From positions 1 to 64,000 of the forward strand of contig CAJTGD010000028.1 of NCBI GenBank assembly GCA_910575475.1: DNA of 64,000 bases, given 5' to 3'. This DNA comes from Lachnospiraceae bacterium (lineage in GTDB: Bacteria > Bacillota > Clostridia > Lachnospirales > Lachnospiraceae). Of the stretch, positions 1 to 8,948 are shown one piece after another. Below the pieces are notes generated by a model that worked only from the letters and a program-made list of their open reading frames with translations, was not told the DNA's origin and ran no database searches. Position numbers and translations under genes: made by a program. Numbering within the stretch: position 1 is the first letter of the stretch; each line of letters opens with the position of its first letter.

Positions 1-79
1 TTACAAGAGAAAACAAAAACGGACAACTTTGAGATAAGTTAAGTAAAAAGGGAAATAAGTAAAGTGGCGACAACTTTAG

Positions 80-122
80 GCTGCTTCAGCAGCAAACCGA
101 ACCTACCGGCTTTAGCCGGTAG
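80..122 (-). terminator. pair of hairpins after the DUF6155 gene
   Basis: Two inverted repeats lie just past the stop codon of the DUF6155 gene: CTACCGGC-TTTA-GCCGGTAG at 103-122, perfect over 8 bp, and GCTGC-TTCA-GCAGC at 80-93. There is no clear T-run after either in the minus direction, so they may stabilise the 3' end of the mRNA or act as weak terminators. Confidence 0.4.
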
Positions 123-151
123 TGGTTCAGTTCAACCTTCATATTCATTTC

Positions 152-706
152 TCAAAGCTCCTCCTTAAAATCCTCTAACTCAGAAAATGTATAGCAAAGG
201 TCATCATGAAATCCCCATCCGATTGTGTCGGTATCTGTTACTGCCTCTTGAAGCCTTGGCATAAACTCTTCGATCAACTTTAAATCCTCTGATTTGATCA
301 GAGATTTTACAACCGTTTCATACATCCCTGCCATACTGTTGTAGAAACTTTCGTTGATATCTCCGAGCATGTTTGTAAATTCAATCCCGCACTCCACATA
401 ATAGAGCTGCAGATCGATGAGCTTCGCCGGGACGTTGCAGATCCTTTTAAAAGCTGTGATTTCTGACTTGGCTGCAGAAAGATTCAGCCGTCCAAATCCT
501 CTCTTTGTAAAGAACTGAGTCCGAACCTTCTTTTTTGCCTCCGCAAGCGCGTCATCCAGAACGCTGTCGTTTCCCAGGATCAGATTGACCAGATCCGATG
601 CCTCCTTGGATGATTTGTACATTCTGCTGATGATATCGATCAATTCCTCGTTGGGCAGCTTCGAAAGTTCCTTTTTGACCTGTGTTATCGTCAGTTTCTT
701 TCCCAT
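152..706 (-). CDS. DUF6155 family protein
   Basis: This 184-residue soluble protein is recognised as DUF6155 family from its N-terminal pattern (K-K-E-L-S-K-L-P-N-E-E-L, then a helical stretch with Y-K-S-S-K-E) and its all-helical composition. The function of the family is not known. The start is supported by AAGGAG six bases upstream of ATG. The C-terminus is acidic, with many aromatic residues around residues 160-180. No membrane segment or signal peptide is visible. It lies downstream of the ATPase/nuclease gene on the same strand with a gap of about 50 bases, so the two may be co-transcribed, but I see no functional link. A second short reading frame overlapping its start is a shadow. Confidence 0.6.
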   Translation of the reverse strand: MGKKLTITQVKKELSKLPNEELIDIISRMYKSSKEASDLVNLILGNDSVLDDALAEAKKKVRTQFFTKRGFGRLNLSAAKSEITAFKRICNVPAKLIDLQLYYVECGIEFTNMLGDINESFYNSMAGMYETVVKSLIKSEDLKLIEEFMPRLQEAVTDTDTIGWGFHDDLCYTFSELEDFKEEL

Positions 707-758
707 GATATTTCTCCTTCTGTTTATGGATGTTTTGCTTCATAAATCCTGATTATGT

Positions 759-2336
759 TTACGTATTCTCCCATTTTTCTATTTTACAAGTATGTTTTTT
801 ACTTTTGACGTCATAGCTGATTCCCACCAAAAGCACATCGCTGCCATAATCACGGAATACCTGAGGATATTGATTCTTCTTTATCTGACGGATTGCCCCG
901 TCCTCTGTTTTATTCCATTTCAATTCGATCAAAAGAATCGGCATAGGGGAACCTTTTTTGGGAATATATACCACATCAGCGTAGCCAATGCCGGATGCAA
1001 GTTCATCTACCTTTATAAATTCATCCATGCAGCTGAGATAAGCAAAGCGTATGGTGCTCCGCAGCGCCTGTTCATTATTATAAAAAACAGGAGCAGTTCC
1101 TGCGTTGTGTACTTCCTCGATAGTGGCAGCAACCGCCTCTTCATCCATGCTCAGAGTCTGTTCCAGAAGAACATCCGAGTTCCGGATCAGCCTTGCAATC
1201 TCCTGATGTCTGCCTGTTGTCACCGCACGGACAAATTCCTGCCGGACTTCTTCATTTGGTATGAAAACGCATTTTGCATCGGCATCATATGCCAGATAGC
1301 CCAAATGTATCAGCAGGGTAAGGACATCATCCTTTTGCTGGATCGTGGTCATATCATTCTGGAAGGTTCCGGTATCAATCCGAATATGAGCTCCTCCCAG
1401 CATCTGGACGATTGCTTCCTTCAATCCGTCCTCATCCAGGTCAATATAAATTTTCAGCGATTCGTAGGTCTCCGACTGGGTCCAGTAATTACCGATCCGG
1501 TTTCTTGCCAATGCGTCCATGACGGATTTTGGGCTGTAAATGTGCGTATGATTACCGAGGATATAGCCGTCATACCACTCACGGACCGCAGAAAAGCTTA
1601 GCTTGCTGCTTTTGCATAATCTGCGGACCTCCTGTTCCGTAAATCCGGTAAACCTTCCCAGCGGTTCCGGCTGAAGCATGGTATATTCTTTAAAATCTGT
1701 CATTGCCGACTGAGTTCCATATTTTTTGATCGGTAAAATGCCTGTCATATAGGCGGCTTCGATCATCTTATCCGTCTGACCGCTGCTCTTGAACAGGCCG
1801 CGCAGAAGCTGGAGGTACTGTTCCTGCAGCGCATGGTCATTTCTGGCTTCACGGAATAATGCGTCCCATTCGTCAATGATCATAATAAATCGATTTCCTG
1901 TGGCTTCATGAATCCCGGCAAGAGTCTCCGGGAGCGTCTGCTCCTGCTTCACATCCGGATAAAACGCCCGCAGTTCTTCTACCACCTTTGCCTGCAGATT
2001 TGACACCGTATCTTTGATATCTTCGGCAATCGAAATAAACCAGGTAATATCCAGATAAATCACATGATGCCGGTTTAAATGTTCCTGATAGGAGCTGTCC
2101 TGTGCAATTTTTAAATTGGCAAATAGTCCGCTGGAATCACAGCTTTTGTCATAATAGGCGCACAGCATCTGGGCGGCATAGGATTTCCCAAAACGACGCG
2201 GCCTGCTGACACAGGTCAGCTTCCGTTTCGTTCCTAATGTGCTGTTGATAAATGCGATCAACTCGGTTTTATCTACATACGTATCCCGGACCGCCGCGGC
2301 AAAGCCCGCATTGCCGGTATTCACATAATTTCCCAT
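759..2336 (-). CDS. AAA-ATPase-like protein with C-terminal PD-(D/E)XK nuclease-like domain
   Basis: A 525-residue member of the large Clostridia/Bacteroides family combining an AAA-ATPase-like domain (PF09820 type) with a C-terminal PDDEXK_9-type domain. The Walker A variant PRRFGKS is near residue 45 and Walker B is in FIMIIDEWD near residue 155. The C-terminus has the ILLIELKWNK strand expected of the nuclease-like fold. The start is placed at the ATG following GGAAAGAGGTG, which gives the usual N-terminus; the open frame runs 45 codons further upstream without a good ribosome site. The family is multi-copy, and its role is uncertain (proposed nuclease or mobile-element related). A badly deleted relative lies at 5591-6697 in this window; this copy appears intact. 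Confidence 0.8.
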   Translation of the reverse strand: MGNYVNTGNAGFAAAVRDTYVDKTELIAFINSTLGTKRKLTCVSRPRRFGKSYAAQMLCAYYDKSCDSSGLFANLKIAQDSSYQEHLNRHHVIYLDITWFISIAEDIKDTVSNLQAKVVEELRAFYPDVKQEQTLPETLAGIHEATGNRFIMIIDEWDALFREARNDHALQEQYLQLLRGLFKSSGQTDKMIEAAYMTGILPIKKYGTQSAMTDFKEYTMLQPEPLGRFTGFTEQEVRRLCKSSKLSFSAVREWYDGYILGNHTHIYSPKSVMDALARNRIGNYWTQSETYESLKIYIDLDEDGLKEAIVQMLGGAHIRIDTGTFQNDMTTIQQKDDVLTLLIHLGYLAYDADAKCVFIPNEEVRQEFVRAVTTGRHQEIARLIRNSDVLLEQTLSMDEEAVAATIEEVHNAGTAPVFYNNEQALRSTIRFAYLSCMDEFIKVDELASGIGYADVVYIPKKGSPMPILLIELKWNKTEDGAIRQIKKNQYPQVFRDYGSDVLLVGISYDVKSKKHTCKIEKWENT

Positions 2337-2464
2337 AAGCTGCACCTCTTTCCGACGGCTTTCGTAGACAATCTCCTGGAATGCAGGATGCATAAAACTT
2401 CTGCTGTTCCGGAGCATTACAAATATTTTAACATGCATGTTGACGCAGGGCAAGACGCATTTTG

Positions 2465-2510
2465 ATACCATCGTATGCAGATAGGCTGCCAGTGACAGGC
2501 TTTCTGTATT
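2465..2510. repeat. 46-bp hairpin repeat, copy 1
   Basis: This block matches 14161-14206 with only two differences. It holds a small hairpin (ATAC-CATC-GTAT) and a longer imperfect one (CAGAaAGGCTGCCA against TGgCAGGCTTTCTG). At the second site it lies between a lipoprotein gene and its permease. Here it sits beside decayed genes, so it may be all that remains of a lost operon. The 2511-2677 stretch beside it holds no gene that I can recognise. Confidence 0.7.
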
Positions 2511-2677
2511 GAGAAATAATTATATCACCTTTGAGATCCATGGCACGAAGGGATCCATTTACTTTAATTATGAGCGGCGCGACGAGCTATAGGTCTGCTT
2601 CGCGGATGATGCTTCGGACCGGAGGGGCTTCCGGACGGTATACATTTCTTCGGATTCATGTCATTTTCTCCTCTCTT

Positions 2678-3130
2678 TTAAATCACAAACTGCCTCATAT
2701 ACCGATAAGAAAGCCGAAGCGCGTCCAGCACCCTTTCGGAAGAGTCCTCAAATGCCTTATCTTCAATCTCGATACAGCTGTAACCGTTGTAGCCGATGTC
2801 CGTCAGAGCGGAGACATATTTTCCCCAGTCCACATCCCCCAGCCCGGGAAGCTTCGGAGACATGTAGTCCAGCGGATAAGCCATGGTTCCGACGTCATTC
2901 AGCCTGTCCTGATAAACCTTGATATCCTTGTAATGGACATGGAAGATCTTGTTCCGGAATTCATATAACGGCCGGATGTAATCGATCTGCTGCCATACAA
3001 AATGAGATGGATCATAATTCAGGCCAAAATAATCGCTTGGGATCAGTTCAAATGCTTTGCGCCAGATCGCAGGCGTGGTCATCAGGTTCTGTCCGCCGGG
3101 CCACTGGTCCGGGCCGAAAAGCATGGGGCA
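2678..3130 (-). pseudogene. sugar phosphate isomerase/epimerase, 5'-truncated
   Basis: About 150 residues of the C-terminal half of a TIM-barrel sugar phosphate isomerase/epimerase (IolE/xylose-isomerase-like). Diagnostic pieces are LFGPDQWPGG, NYDPSHFVWQQIDY, KIFHVHYKDIKV and GYNGYSCIEIEDKAFE, which carry the metal-binding Asp/His residues of the family. Intact members are about 300-330 residues, so the N-terminal half is missing. In-frame similarity runs a few codons past the internal ATG at 3124 (C-P-M-L-F-G) and then stops abruptly at about 3130, where an oppositely oriented oxidoreductase fragment begins. Such isomerases and Gfo/Idh oxidoreductases are often operon partners, so the head-on fusion looks like an inversion or deletion scar. 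The fragment is unlikely to be active. Confidence 0.75.
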
Positions 3131-3325
3131 GTGACCTGGAATATACCGGGCATGAACATCGGATACGGGGAATTAAAGACAATCGAAATGTATGAGTTTA
3201 TCAAAGCGGTCACGGAAGGATATCAGCCCAGCACCAGCTTCCAGGTTGGATGCCGTGTGGAAAAGGTCTGCGACGCGGTTATGAATTCTGCGGACACCAG
3301 ACAGTGGGTGAAGGTAGAAGATTAA
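3131..3325 (+). pseudogene. Gfo/Idh/MocA oxidoreductase, C-terminal fragment
   Basis: About 60 codons encode the typical extreme C-terminus of a Gfo/Idh/MocA dehydrogenase: NIPGMNIGYGE, IEMYEFIKAVTEGYQPSTSF and VEKVCDAVMNSADTRQWVKV. The NAD-binding Rossmann half and most of the substrate domain are absent. The open frame can be read back to 3002, but upstream of about 3131 it is only the reverse complement of the isomerase fragment. A strong terminator follows at 3333, as expected for the original gene end. This is a non-functional remnant. Confidence 0.75.
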
Positions 3326-3332
3326 AACGAGA

Positions 3333-3372
3333 GGGCAGGAACCTGTATGTTCACGGGTTCCTGCCCCTTTGT
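3333..3372 (+). terminator. rho-independent terminator after the oxidoreductase remnant
   Basis: GGGCAGGAACC at 3333-3343 pairs perfectly with GGTTCCTGCCC at 3356-3366, followed by CTTTGTT. It is a classic strong hairpin retained after its gene was lost. Confidence 0.85.
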
Positions 3373-3414
3373 TGAAGTTGTTGGTTATGAGTTACAGGTC
3401 AGGCCTGGTTAAGG

Positions 3415-3482
3415 TGTGATCTGTAACGGTTATGATCCGCAGATCACATAAAGTTTGACTTTTTTTCGCTGGACGGTATAAT
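3415..3482 (+). promoter_or_regulatory. promoter with upstream inverted repeat for the LacI gene
   Basis: TTGACT (3455-3460) and TATAAT (3477-3482) are 16 bases apart, a near-consensus promoter pointing at the LacI-type gene. Just upstream, TGTGATCT (3415-3422) and AGATCACA (3441-3448) form an 8-bp inverted repeat with an 18-base spacer that overlaps a smaller palindrome TGATC-CGCA-GATCA. This could be an operator, perhaps autoregulatory. Its protein partner is unknown. Confidence 0.6.
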
Positions 3483-3518
3483 GAAGATATTATGAGTACA
3501 GCGTTTCGTTAATGAAAC

Positions 3519-3608
3519 CTCATGAAATGGCCGAATGGACATGACGGGATGCCCTGTGTATGCCTCATGAAACGGCCGAATGGCCAGAATGGGGCCCCAT
3601 GGGGATGC
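3519..3608 (+). repeat. dispersed ~45-bp repeat family, two tandem copies
   Basis: Two adjacent 45-bp units (3519-3563 and 3564-3608) share the core TGAAAYGGCCGAATGGMC and then a G/C-rich CGGGATGCCC-like tail. Related units occur at 5428-5566 (opposite strand, three copies), 19851-19898 and 49800-49865. They lie in the leader between the promoter at 3455 and the LacI start codon. Confidence 0.75.
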
Positions 3609-3641
3609 GATGCTGTACAAGCAGGTAGGAGACTTGGGATT

Positions 3642-5415
3642 ATGGCTACGATCAATGATATCGCGAAAATGGCTGGCGTATCCACATCTACAGTATCGCA
3701 TGTGGTGAACAAGACACGGTATGTCAGTCCGGAAAAGGTCGAGAAGGTGGAAAAGGCAATACGGGAGCTGGATAACCTGCCGAATTTTATCGTTAAAAAG
3801 ACATCTGTCCAGTCGGTGCAGGCGGATCAGCGGTATATCCTCATGGTAATCACGGACAAAAAAAGCGATTTTCAGCGCCGCATCGAGCAGCAGATCGAGG
3901 AACGGCTGAAGAAAACAGACTATACCCTGATCACAGTAGAGTGCGGCCCGGACATTTCTGGAAAGCGGCGGGGCAGCAGGGGCACTGATCTTCCCGGATG
4001 AAAAGGATGTCCTTCTGCACCGCGTATTTGCGGATGCGAAAATACCGGTGGTGATCCTTGGAAGGGAAGTCCGGGACTACATGGCGGATATGATCTATAC
4101 GGACACCATGGACGGCGCCTATAAGGCCGCCAGGCATCTGATCAAGAAAGGGCATGAACGGATCGGATTCCTGGGGAGGAGCAGGGAGCGCACCCCCCAT
4201 CGGCTGGATGGATTTAAAAAGGCGCTTCAAGAGTATGGCATTCCAGAGGTGCCGGAATATATCCACCCGTACTTACAGAAGGAGCAGGATGTTTTCGACG
4301 TACTGGATCGAAATGTGCCTGCCTGCAAAGACATTTATCAGACCGTGACGCTTCCGACAAAGCTTGCGGTCCGTTCGTCCACCTGCGGGATTGGCCGCGG
4401 CCCGTTTGGAGAGAAGGCTGCGTCCATGAATGATCTGATGCTGTCAGAAAAGGAGAGACAGAGTATCCGCTCCAAAAAGGCAACGGCGGTGATCTCCTTC
4501 CACTATGCCGGAAAAGCCTGGATGGAGCTGCATCTGAAAGGGATCCGGAATATCTTTGACAGCCTGGGCATTTCCATCATCGGGACAACGGACGCCCACT
4601 TTGATCCCCGGCTCCAGTGCAGGCAGCTGGAGAGCCTGCGGATGCTGGAGCCGGATATCCTGATCGCCATGCCGACCGACAACAAGATCACGGCGGATGC
4701 GTTTCGAAGGATCGCGGACAGCGGCATCCGATTGATCCTCATCTCCAATGTCCCGGACGGACTGCATCCGGGGGACTATGTGACCTGTGTATCCATCAAC
4801 GAGCATTCCCACGGGCAGAACATGGGGCACGGGCTTGGGGAATATATGAGCCAGCATAATCTGAAGCATTACGGCATGATCGTCCACGGGGCGGATTTTT
4901 ACGCCACAGCGCAGAGGGACAATGCGGCAAAGCAGGTGCTGGGCGAGGAGTGTCCATCCCTGCACCTGTGCGGGTCGGTCCGTTTCGGAAAAGAGGATGA
5001 GGTGTACCAGAAGGCGGGTGACCTGATCAGGCGGTACCCGGAGATCGAAGCCCTCTATATTTCCTGGGACGGTCCGGCGATGGAGGTGATCGCCGCCCTG
5101 ACAGAGCTTGGGCGGACGGATATCGCCATCGTGACCAGCGACCTGGATTACGCGGACGCCGTGAACATGGCAAGAGGCGGCATGATCAAGGCGCTGAGCG
5201 CGCAGTGCCCCTACGAGCAGGGGCAGGCCATTGCGCTGGCGGCGGCCAGATCCATATTAAATAAAGAAGTTCCTTCCTTTATCGGAATTGAATCGATCAG
5301 CGTTACGTCGGATAACCTGCTGAAATCCTGGAAGAAGGTGTTCAAGGAGGAGCCGCGGCAGGAGCTGCTGGAGGCCTTTAAGGAAAATCCGAATTATGTG
5401 TCGGCGGTCCATTAG
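3642..5415 (+). pseudogene. LacI-family regulator joined to a second RbsB-like binding domain, frameshifted and internally deleted
   Basis: The start ATG follows TAGGAG. The first 60 residues are a good LacI DNA-binding domain (TINDIAKMAGVSTSTVSHVVN). After ECGPD (about 3950) the frame breaks: a short deletion joins to another frame that continues FLESGGAAGALIFPDEK and KIPVVILGREVRDY. Near 4310-4360 the regulator's C-terminal lobe is cut short: YLQKEQDVFDVLD runs straight into QTVTLPTKLAVRSST, the usual LacI C-terminus. The frame then carries on into about 330 residues of an RbsB-like sugar-binding protein with no signal peptide (KATAVISFHYAGKAWMELH, AMPTDNKITADAF, YVTCVSINEHSHG, GADFYATAQRDNA). 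A LacI-RbsB fusion may be the ancestral form, since no spacer separates the two, but the frameshift and deletion mean this copy probably makes no working repressor. Confidence 0.65.
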
Positions 5416-5427
5416 AAGTCCGGAAGA

Positions 5428-5566
5428 GTATACTCAAGGGCATCCCATCATGGCCATCCGGCCGTTTCACAAGGTATACCCAAGGGCACCCGTTATGGCC
5501 ATTCGGCCGTTTCACAAGGTATACCCAAGGGCACCCCGTTATGGCCATTCGGCCGTTTCACAAAGT
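5428..5566 (-). repeat. dispersed ~45-bp repeat family, three tandem copies
   Basis: Three units of about 45 bp (5428-5473, 5474-5518, 5519-5564) read in reverse complement relative to the copies at 3519. The shared part is GGCCATTCGGCCGTTTCACA followed by AGGTATACCCAAGGGCACCC. They fill the gap between the LacI remnant and the chimeric gene at 5591. Spacers are absent, so this is not a CRISPR array. Confidence 0.8.
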
Positions 5567-5590
5567 ATATAAGAAGGATGGTGAAGGTAA

Positions 5591-6697
5591 ATGGCTGGAA
5601 AAAAGAAGTTTAACATCACAGGGCTCTGCATTCCGCAAAAGCATTATATGGCGGACATCAGCCCGAAGATCGACCAGATTATTACACAATATATTGAAAA
5701 TGAGGAATATTTCACCATAAACAGGGCGAGGCAGTATGGAAAAACAACCATCCTGGAGCTGCTGTATCAACGTCAGGAATTTATAATTGAGATCAAAATT
5801 TGGCGCGGAGAGAAATATGAAGAAGAAGGATATGAACAATTGGCAGGTTATCTGGACGCACGAGGGGTGCATAGAGGGTATCTCCTGAGCTTTTGCGATA
5901 ATAAGAAATCGCCGCGTGAGGATCGGGTGCTGGTGACAGTCCATACCCGGGTAAATGATATCTCAACAGATATTGTAAAGAAGCCGGAGCTGCTGGATTT
6001 CATCGCATATCAGGCAGGAAGACATAACGAAGACAGAGAAACGGTTGCTTTGGGAACCGCGGATTGTACGGCACGGTCATTAAAGCAGGAGCCGAAACGT
6101 CCGGTCGTCAATGCGGAATGCTGCTATGAAGGAATGCTGTACCAGTGCAGTCCCGCGCTCCAGCGTTGGATCTTCTGGCATTCTGTACTGACTGGCAGCG
6201 CCGGATGGACATACGGAGCAAATGGAATGTTCACAGCAAATCACGAAAAGCAATTGTTTGGGATTCCTCATTATGGATTGTGCTGGGGAGAACAGACCTG
6301 GCAGGAGGCGGTACACTTTGAAGGCTCAAAGCATGTCGGATGCTGCCGGAAATATTTGAATCAATATGAATGGTGGAAATTAAAACCGCTGACAGATGTG
6401 GTAGAAGAACCGGAGAATACGGAGCTCTATGAAGAGACAGTTGCTGCAGAGATCGGGGGACATCTGATTATGGCATATATGCAGAAGGATGTCATTAAGT
6501 TGAGAAAGGCAGGACTGCCGTGGCTGATCCAGTTCAAAAATCTGCGCGCCGGAACGAAATATCAGATCAAGGCGTATAACCCGATCCGGGATTATGAAAC
6601 CAAGCTGGGAGAGGCTGTAGTGGATGATGACGGAAGGCTGGCAACACCAACGCTTCCGGTATTCCAGGACTGGCTTGTCGTGCTGGAACAGATCTGA
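5591..6697 (+). pseudogene. in-frame chimera: AAA-ATPase/PD-(D/E)XK fragments fused to the C-terminal half of a DUF4038 glycoside hydrolase
   Basis: One open frame of 368 codons joins three unrelated pieces. Residues 1-60 are the start of an AAA-ATPase-like protein (FNITGLCIPQKHYMADISPK, then Walker A region INRARQYGKTT). Residues 61-117 are the C-terminal nuclease-like end of the same family (IIEIKIWRGEKYEEEGYEQL, GYLLSFCDNKK); the roughly 400 residues normally between them are gone. From about residue 118 (VTVHTRVNDIS) the sequence is the C-terminal half of a DUF4038 glycoside hydrolase (RPVVNAECCYEGM, WTYGANGMF, then a C-terminal beta domain ending LPVFQDWLVVLEQ). The ribosome site GGATGGTGAAGGTAA-ATG and a terminator at 6744 frame it, so it may be expressed. 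Neither parent activity should survive. Confidence 0.75.
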
Positions 6698-6743
6698 GGT
6701 CTGGGACCTGCGGCTATAGAAGAGTTATGATATTGAAAAATAT

Positions 6744-6785
6744 GGGGCTGCCGGGAAATTTTCCCGACAGCCTCATTGCTTTTTC
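6744..6785 (+). terminator. terminator after the chimeric gene
   Basis: GGGCTGCCGGGAA (6745-6757) pairs with TTCCCGACAGCCT (6761-6773), with one mismatch, and is followed by CATTGCTTTTT. Confidence 0.75.
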
Positions 6786-6827
6786 TGATGAGGAACGGGG
6801 TGGGATTTCTTTACAAATAAAGATCAG

Positions 6828-7564
6828 ATGAAAGCAATCGGCAAACTGGATACGGATAAATTTGACGCGTTTCTTGTGAATGCCGGTTCCAGGCTGGTGG
6901 GCGACTGGATCGACCGTGTAGTAAAAGAAGGAAAAAGCGTGATTACATTTAACTCCGATGTAGAAGATTCAGGACGTCTGTGTTATGTTGGGGAAAACCC
7001 ATACAGCGCAGGGCTGTTAGTCGGAAACATGATCAACGAAATCCTGCCGGAAGTAAAAAAAGTTGCTTTATTTATGGGATTAAGGACAACTATTCCTACA
7101 GGGAAAGGTGCAGAGGCGTAAAAGACGCTGTCGTGTCGGTTCACCCGAACGCAAAGTTTCTGGGAATAGAGTATCAGGATGAAGCAGATCTGGCAAGACA
7201 GAAGATGGAGCAGGTTTTGCAGGAGGAGCCGGATATACAGGCGGTGTTTGCGGCAAGCGCGACGGGAGCATGGGGAATCGGCCAGGTGGTCAGCGAACTA
7301 CAAAAAAACAGCGGGCCGAAGGTATTTGGGTATGACGTGAATCACAAAGTGGCAGAGCTGATGGACCTGAATATCTGTCAGGCAACGGCATTTCAGGATC
7401 CTTACTGGCAGGGGTATTATAGTATGAAGCTTCTGAGCGAGCACTTGCTCTCGAAGCAGCCGATTACCAGGGACAAATATATCATAAGGACAAAACTGGT
7501 TTTGAAAAATAATGTAAAGGACTATCTGCTGGACCGGCATGAGTATGATGGATTTCTGCTGTAG
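6828..7564 (+). pseudogene. LacI/PBP1-type regulator, 5'-truncated and frameshifted
   Basis: This encodes about 240 residues of the sugar-binding domain of a LacI-type or PBP1-type protein: KLDTDKFDAFLVNAG, YVGENPYSAGLLVGNMINE, then GQVVSELQKNSGPKVFGYD and GYYSMKLLSEHLLSKQPIT. There is no DNA-binding domain or signal peptide upstream. Similarity can be read back only about nine codons before the first ATG, right after the terminator at 6744. At about 7078 one base is missing: the first frame ends in LFMGLRTT while the next frame continues GIKDNYSYRERCRGVKD. It is a remnant, probably the third casualty of the same deletion-prone segment. Confidence 0.75.
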
Positions 7565-7575
7565 CATTCAGACCG

Positions 7576-7634
7576 GCCGGAGCGTGCTCGAATATTGTAG
7601 GGAAAATGTTCAGGCACGCTCCGGCTGGTTTATA
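7576..7634. terminator. bidirectional terminator between convergent genes
   Basis: GCCGGAGCGTG (7576-7586) pairs perfectly with CACGCTCCGGC (7615-7625). Thymine-rich sequence follows on the plus side and TTTTGAAAATATAAA precedes the stem on the minus side, so it can serve the LacI remnant and the kinase gene. Confidence 0.8.
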
Positions 7635-8946
7635 TTTTCAAAACAATGTCCACAAAAAACTCCCGATCGCTGTTGGAGGCTCTGACCGATCCGCCGTATT
7701 TTTCCGCGGCGGCGGTCATGGAGGCGAGGCCGATGCCCATCCCGCCGTGCCGGGTGGAGCGATAGCCTTCCTCACCCGCCCGGACCTTCCCGTCAAAGCT
7801 GTTGGTAGAAACGACATACAGCCGGTTCCCGTGGCGGACCTCCGCGGTCAGGCAGAAATACCGGGAGCCTTCCGGCAGGGTACGGCATCCGGCGATGGCA
7901 TTCTCCATCAGATTTCCGAACAGACCCGTCATATCAAACTCGGAGAAGGGGAGCGGCTCCGGAAGCTCAATATTCCAGTCTGTGTCGATCCCCGCGGCAT
8001 CCGCCATCTCCCGGTAATAGCTGAAAAGCGCGTTCAGCGCCGCATTTTTGCAGTAATTCACAATCGCGTAGCTGTCCAGCATGGTTTCGTATTCTGCGAT
8101 GTGCGTCCGGATGCTGCCGGTGTCGCCCTGCTCGGCAAGAGAGGCGAGCAGACGGAGGGAATGGCGGAAATCATGGCGAAGCTTTGCGGTCTGGCATATA
8201 TGCTCCTGCAGAGCAAGATACTGGCGGGACTGCATTTCAAGAAGCTGGGAGTGCTGCTTTAGTTCCGCGTGTTCCAATATGAGCGACGCACCCCGGTAGA
8301 AAAGCACATAGGATCCCACAAGGACAGCCATCGCGCCTGCTTCGAAGGCTATGAACAGCATGTACATGCGCCCGGTATGGATGGTCGCATAAGAACGGGG
8401 GACGGCAAGCACATTGAAACTGAGAAAAACAGAAGACAGCACCACGGTAGAGTACCATATTTTCGGAACATCCAGGCTGTCCACCGTCCCTTTGAAATAC
8501 CGCGTAGCCGGATAGGCGAAGGCGGCAAGCAGCAGACAGGACAGCCCAAGCTGAAAAAGGGCGGCTTCCGGGGAGAGGTCCGCCGCGCCGGATGCCGGAT
8601 GGAGGAAGGCGTCAAAAGCATAGGCAAACTGCATGGGAAACGTCTCGATGGCGCAGACACCCACATAAATCGCCAGGGCGCGGGGGAAATCCAAGTCCAC
8701 CGTGCGGCGGTACAGGAAAAAGAACAGTACGAGAGACGGGAACAGTATCCGGTTCAGGTCCATGGAAAAAATTGCATGGAGTGAAGCGGCGGCAGCGGAA
8801 TAGGGGAGGAGGACGGCGGTGCACAGAGCGGCAGTCTTTGCCGGTGTAAACCGCATCCGGTCTATTGCGGAAAGGTAGCAGGATGCCGCGCCGGGTATGA
8901 GAACCAGCAATTTCGGCAGTGCTGAAAGTAATCGGTACATCTCCAT
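7630..8946 (-). CDS. GHKL-domain sensor histidine kinase (AgrC/VirS-like)
   Basis: A 438-residue membrane kinase. The N-terminal ~215 residues are six hydrophobic segments. A coiled linker follows, then the phospho-acceptor motif KLRHDFRHS near residue 255. The HATPase_c_5 domain has the N-box LFGNLMENAIAG and a G-box ending GGMGIGLASM near the C-terminus. This is the layout of quorum-sensing or peptide-sensing kinases of the AgrC/VirS type. The ATG start at 8946 has AGGAGG seven bases upstream; a TTG six bases earlier also lies in frame but is too close to the ribosome site. It directly follows the LytTR regulator gene (the regulator stop is at 8949), so the two are an operon and a cognate pair. 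No peptide precursor gene is visible next to it, so the signal is unknown. Confidence 0.85.
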   Translation of the reverse strand: MEMYRLLSALPKLLVLIPGAASCYLSAIDRMRFTPAKTAALCTAVLLPYSAAAASLHAIFSMDLNRILFPSLVLFFFLYRRTVDLDFPRALAIYVGVCAIETFPMQFAYAFDAFLHPASGAADLSPEAALFQLGLSCLLLAAFAYPATRYFKGTVDSLDVPKIWYSTVVLSSVFLSFNVLAVPRSYATIHTGRMYMLFIAFEAGAMAVLVGSYVLFYRGASLILEHAELKQHSQLLEMQSRQYLALQEHICQTAKLRHDFRHSLRLLASLAEQGDTGSIRTHIAEYETMLDSYAIVNYCKNAALNALFSYYREMADAAGIDTDWNIELPEPLPFSEFDMTGLFGNLMENAIAGCRTLPEGSRYFCLTAEVRHGNRLYVVSTNSFDGKVRAGEEGYRSTRHGGMGIGLASMTAAAEKYGGSVRASNSDREFFVDIVLKI

Positions 8947-8948
8947 GG

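Noticed and set aside
1..79. Possible gene end or attachment site at the window start
   Set aside because: No coding pattern, repeat or tRNA end could be recognised; too little flanking sequence.
3002..3325. Full 107-codon reading of the oxidoreductase fragment
   Set aside because: The first ~43 codons are the reverse complement of the isomerase remnant, so only 3131-3325 is oxidoreductase-derived.
5428..5566. Tandem ~45-bp units as a possible CRISPR array
   Set aside because: Units abut with no unique spacers, and the same units occur singly elsewhere; there are no cas genes.
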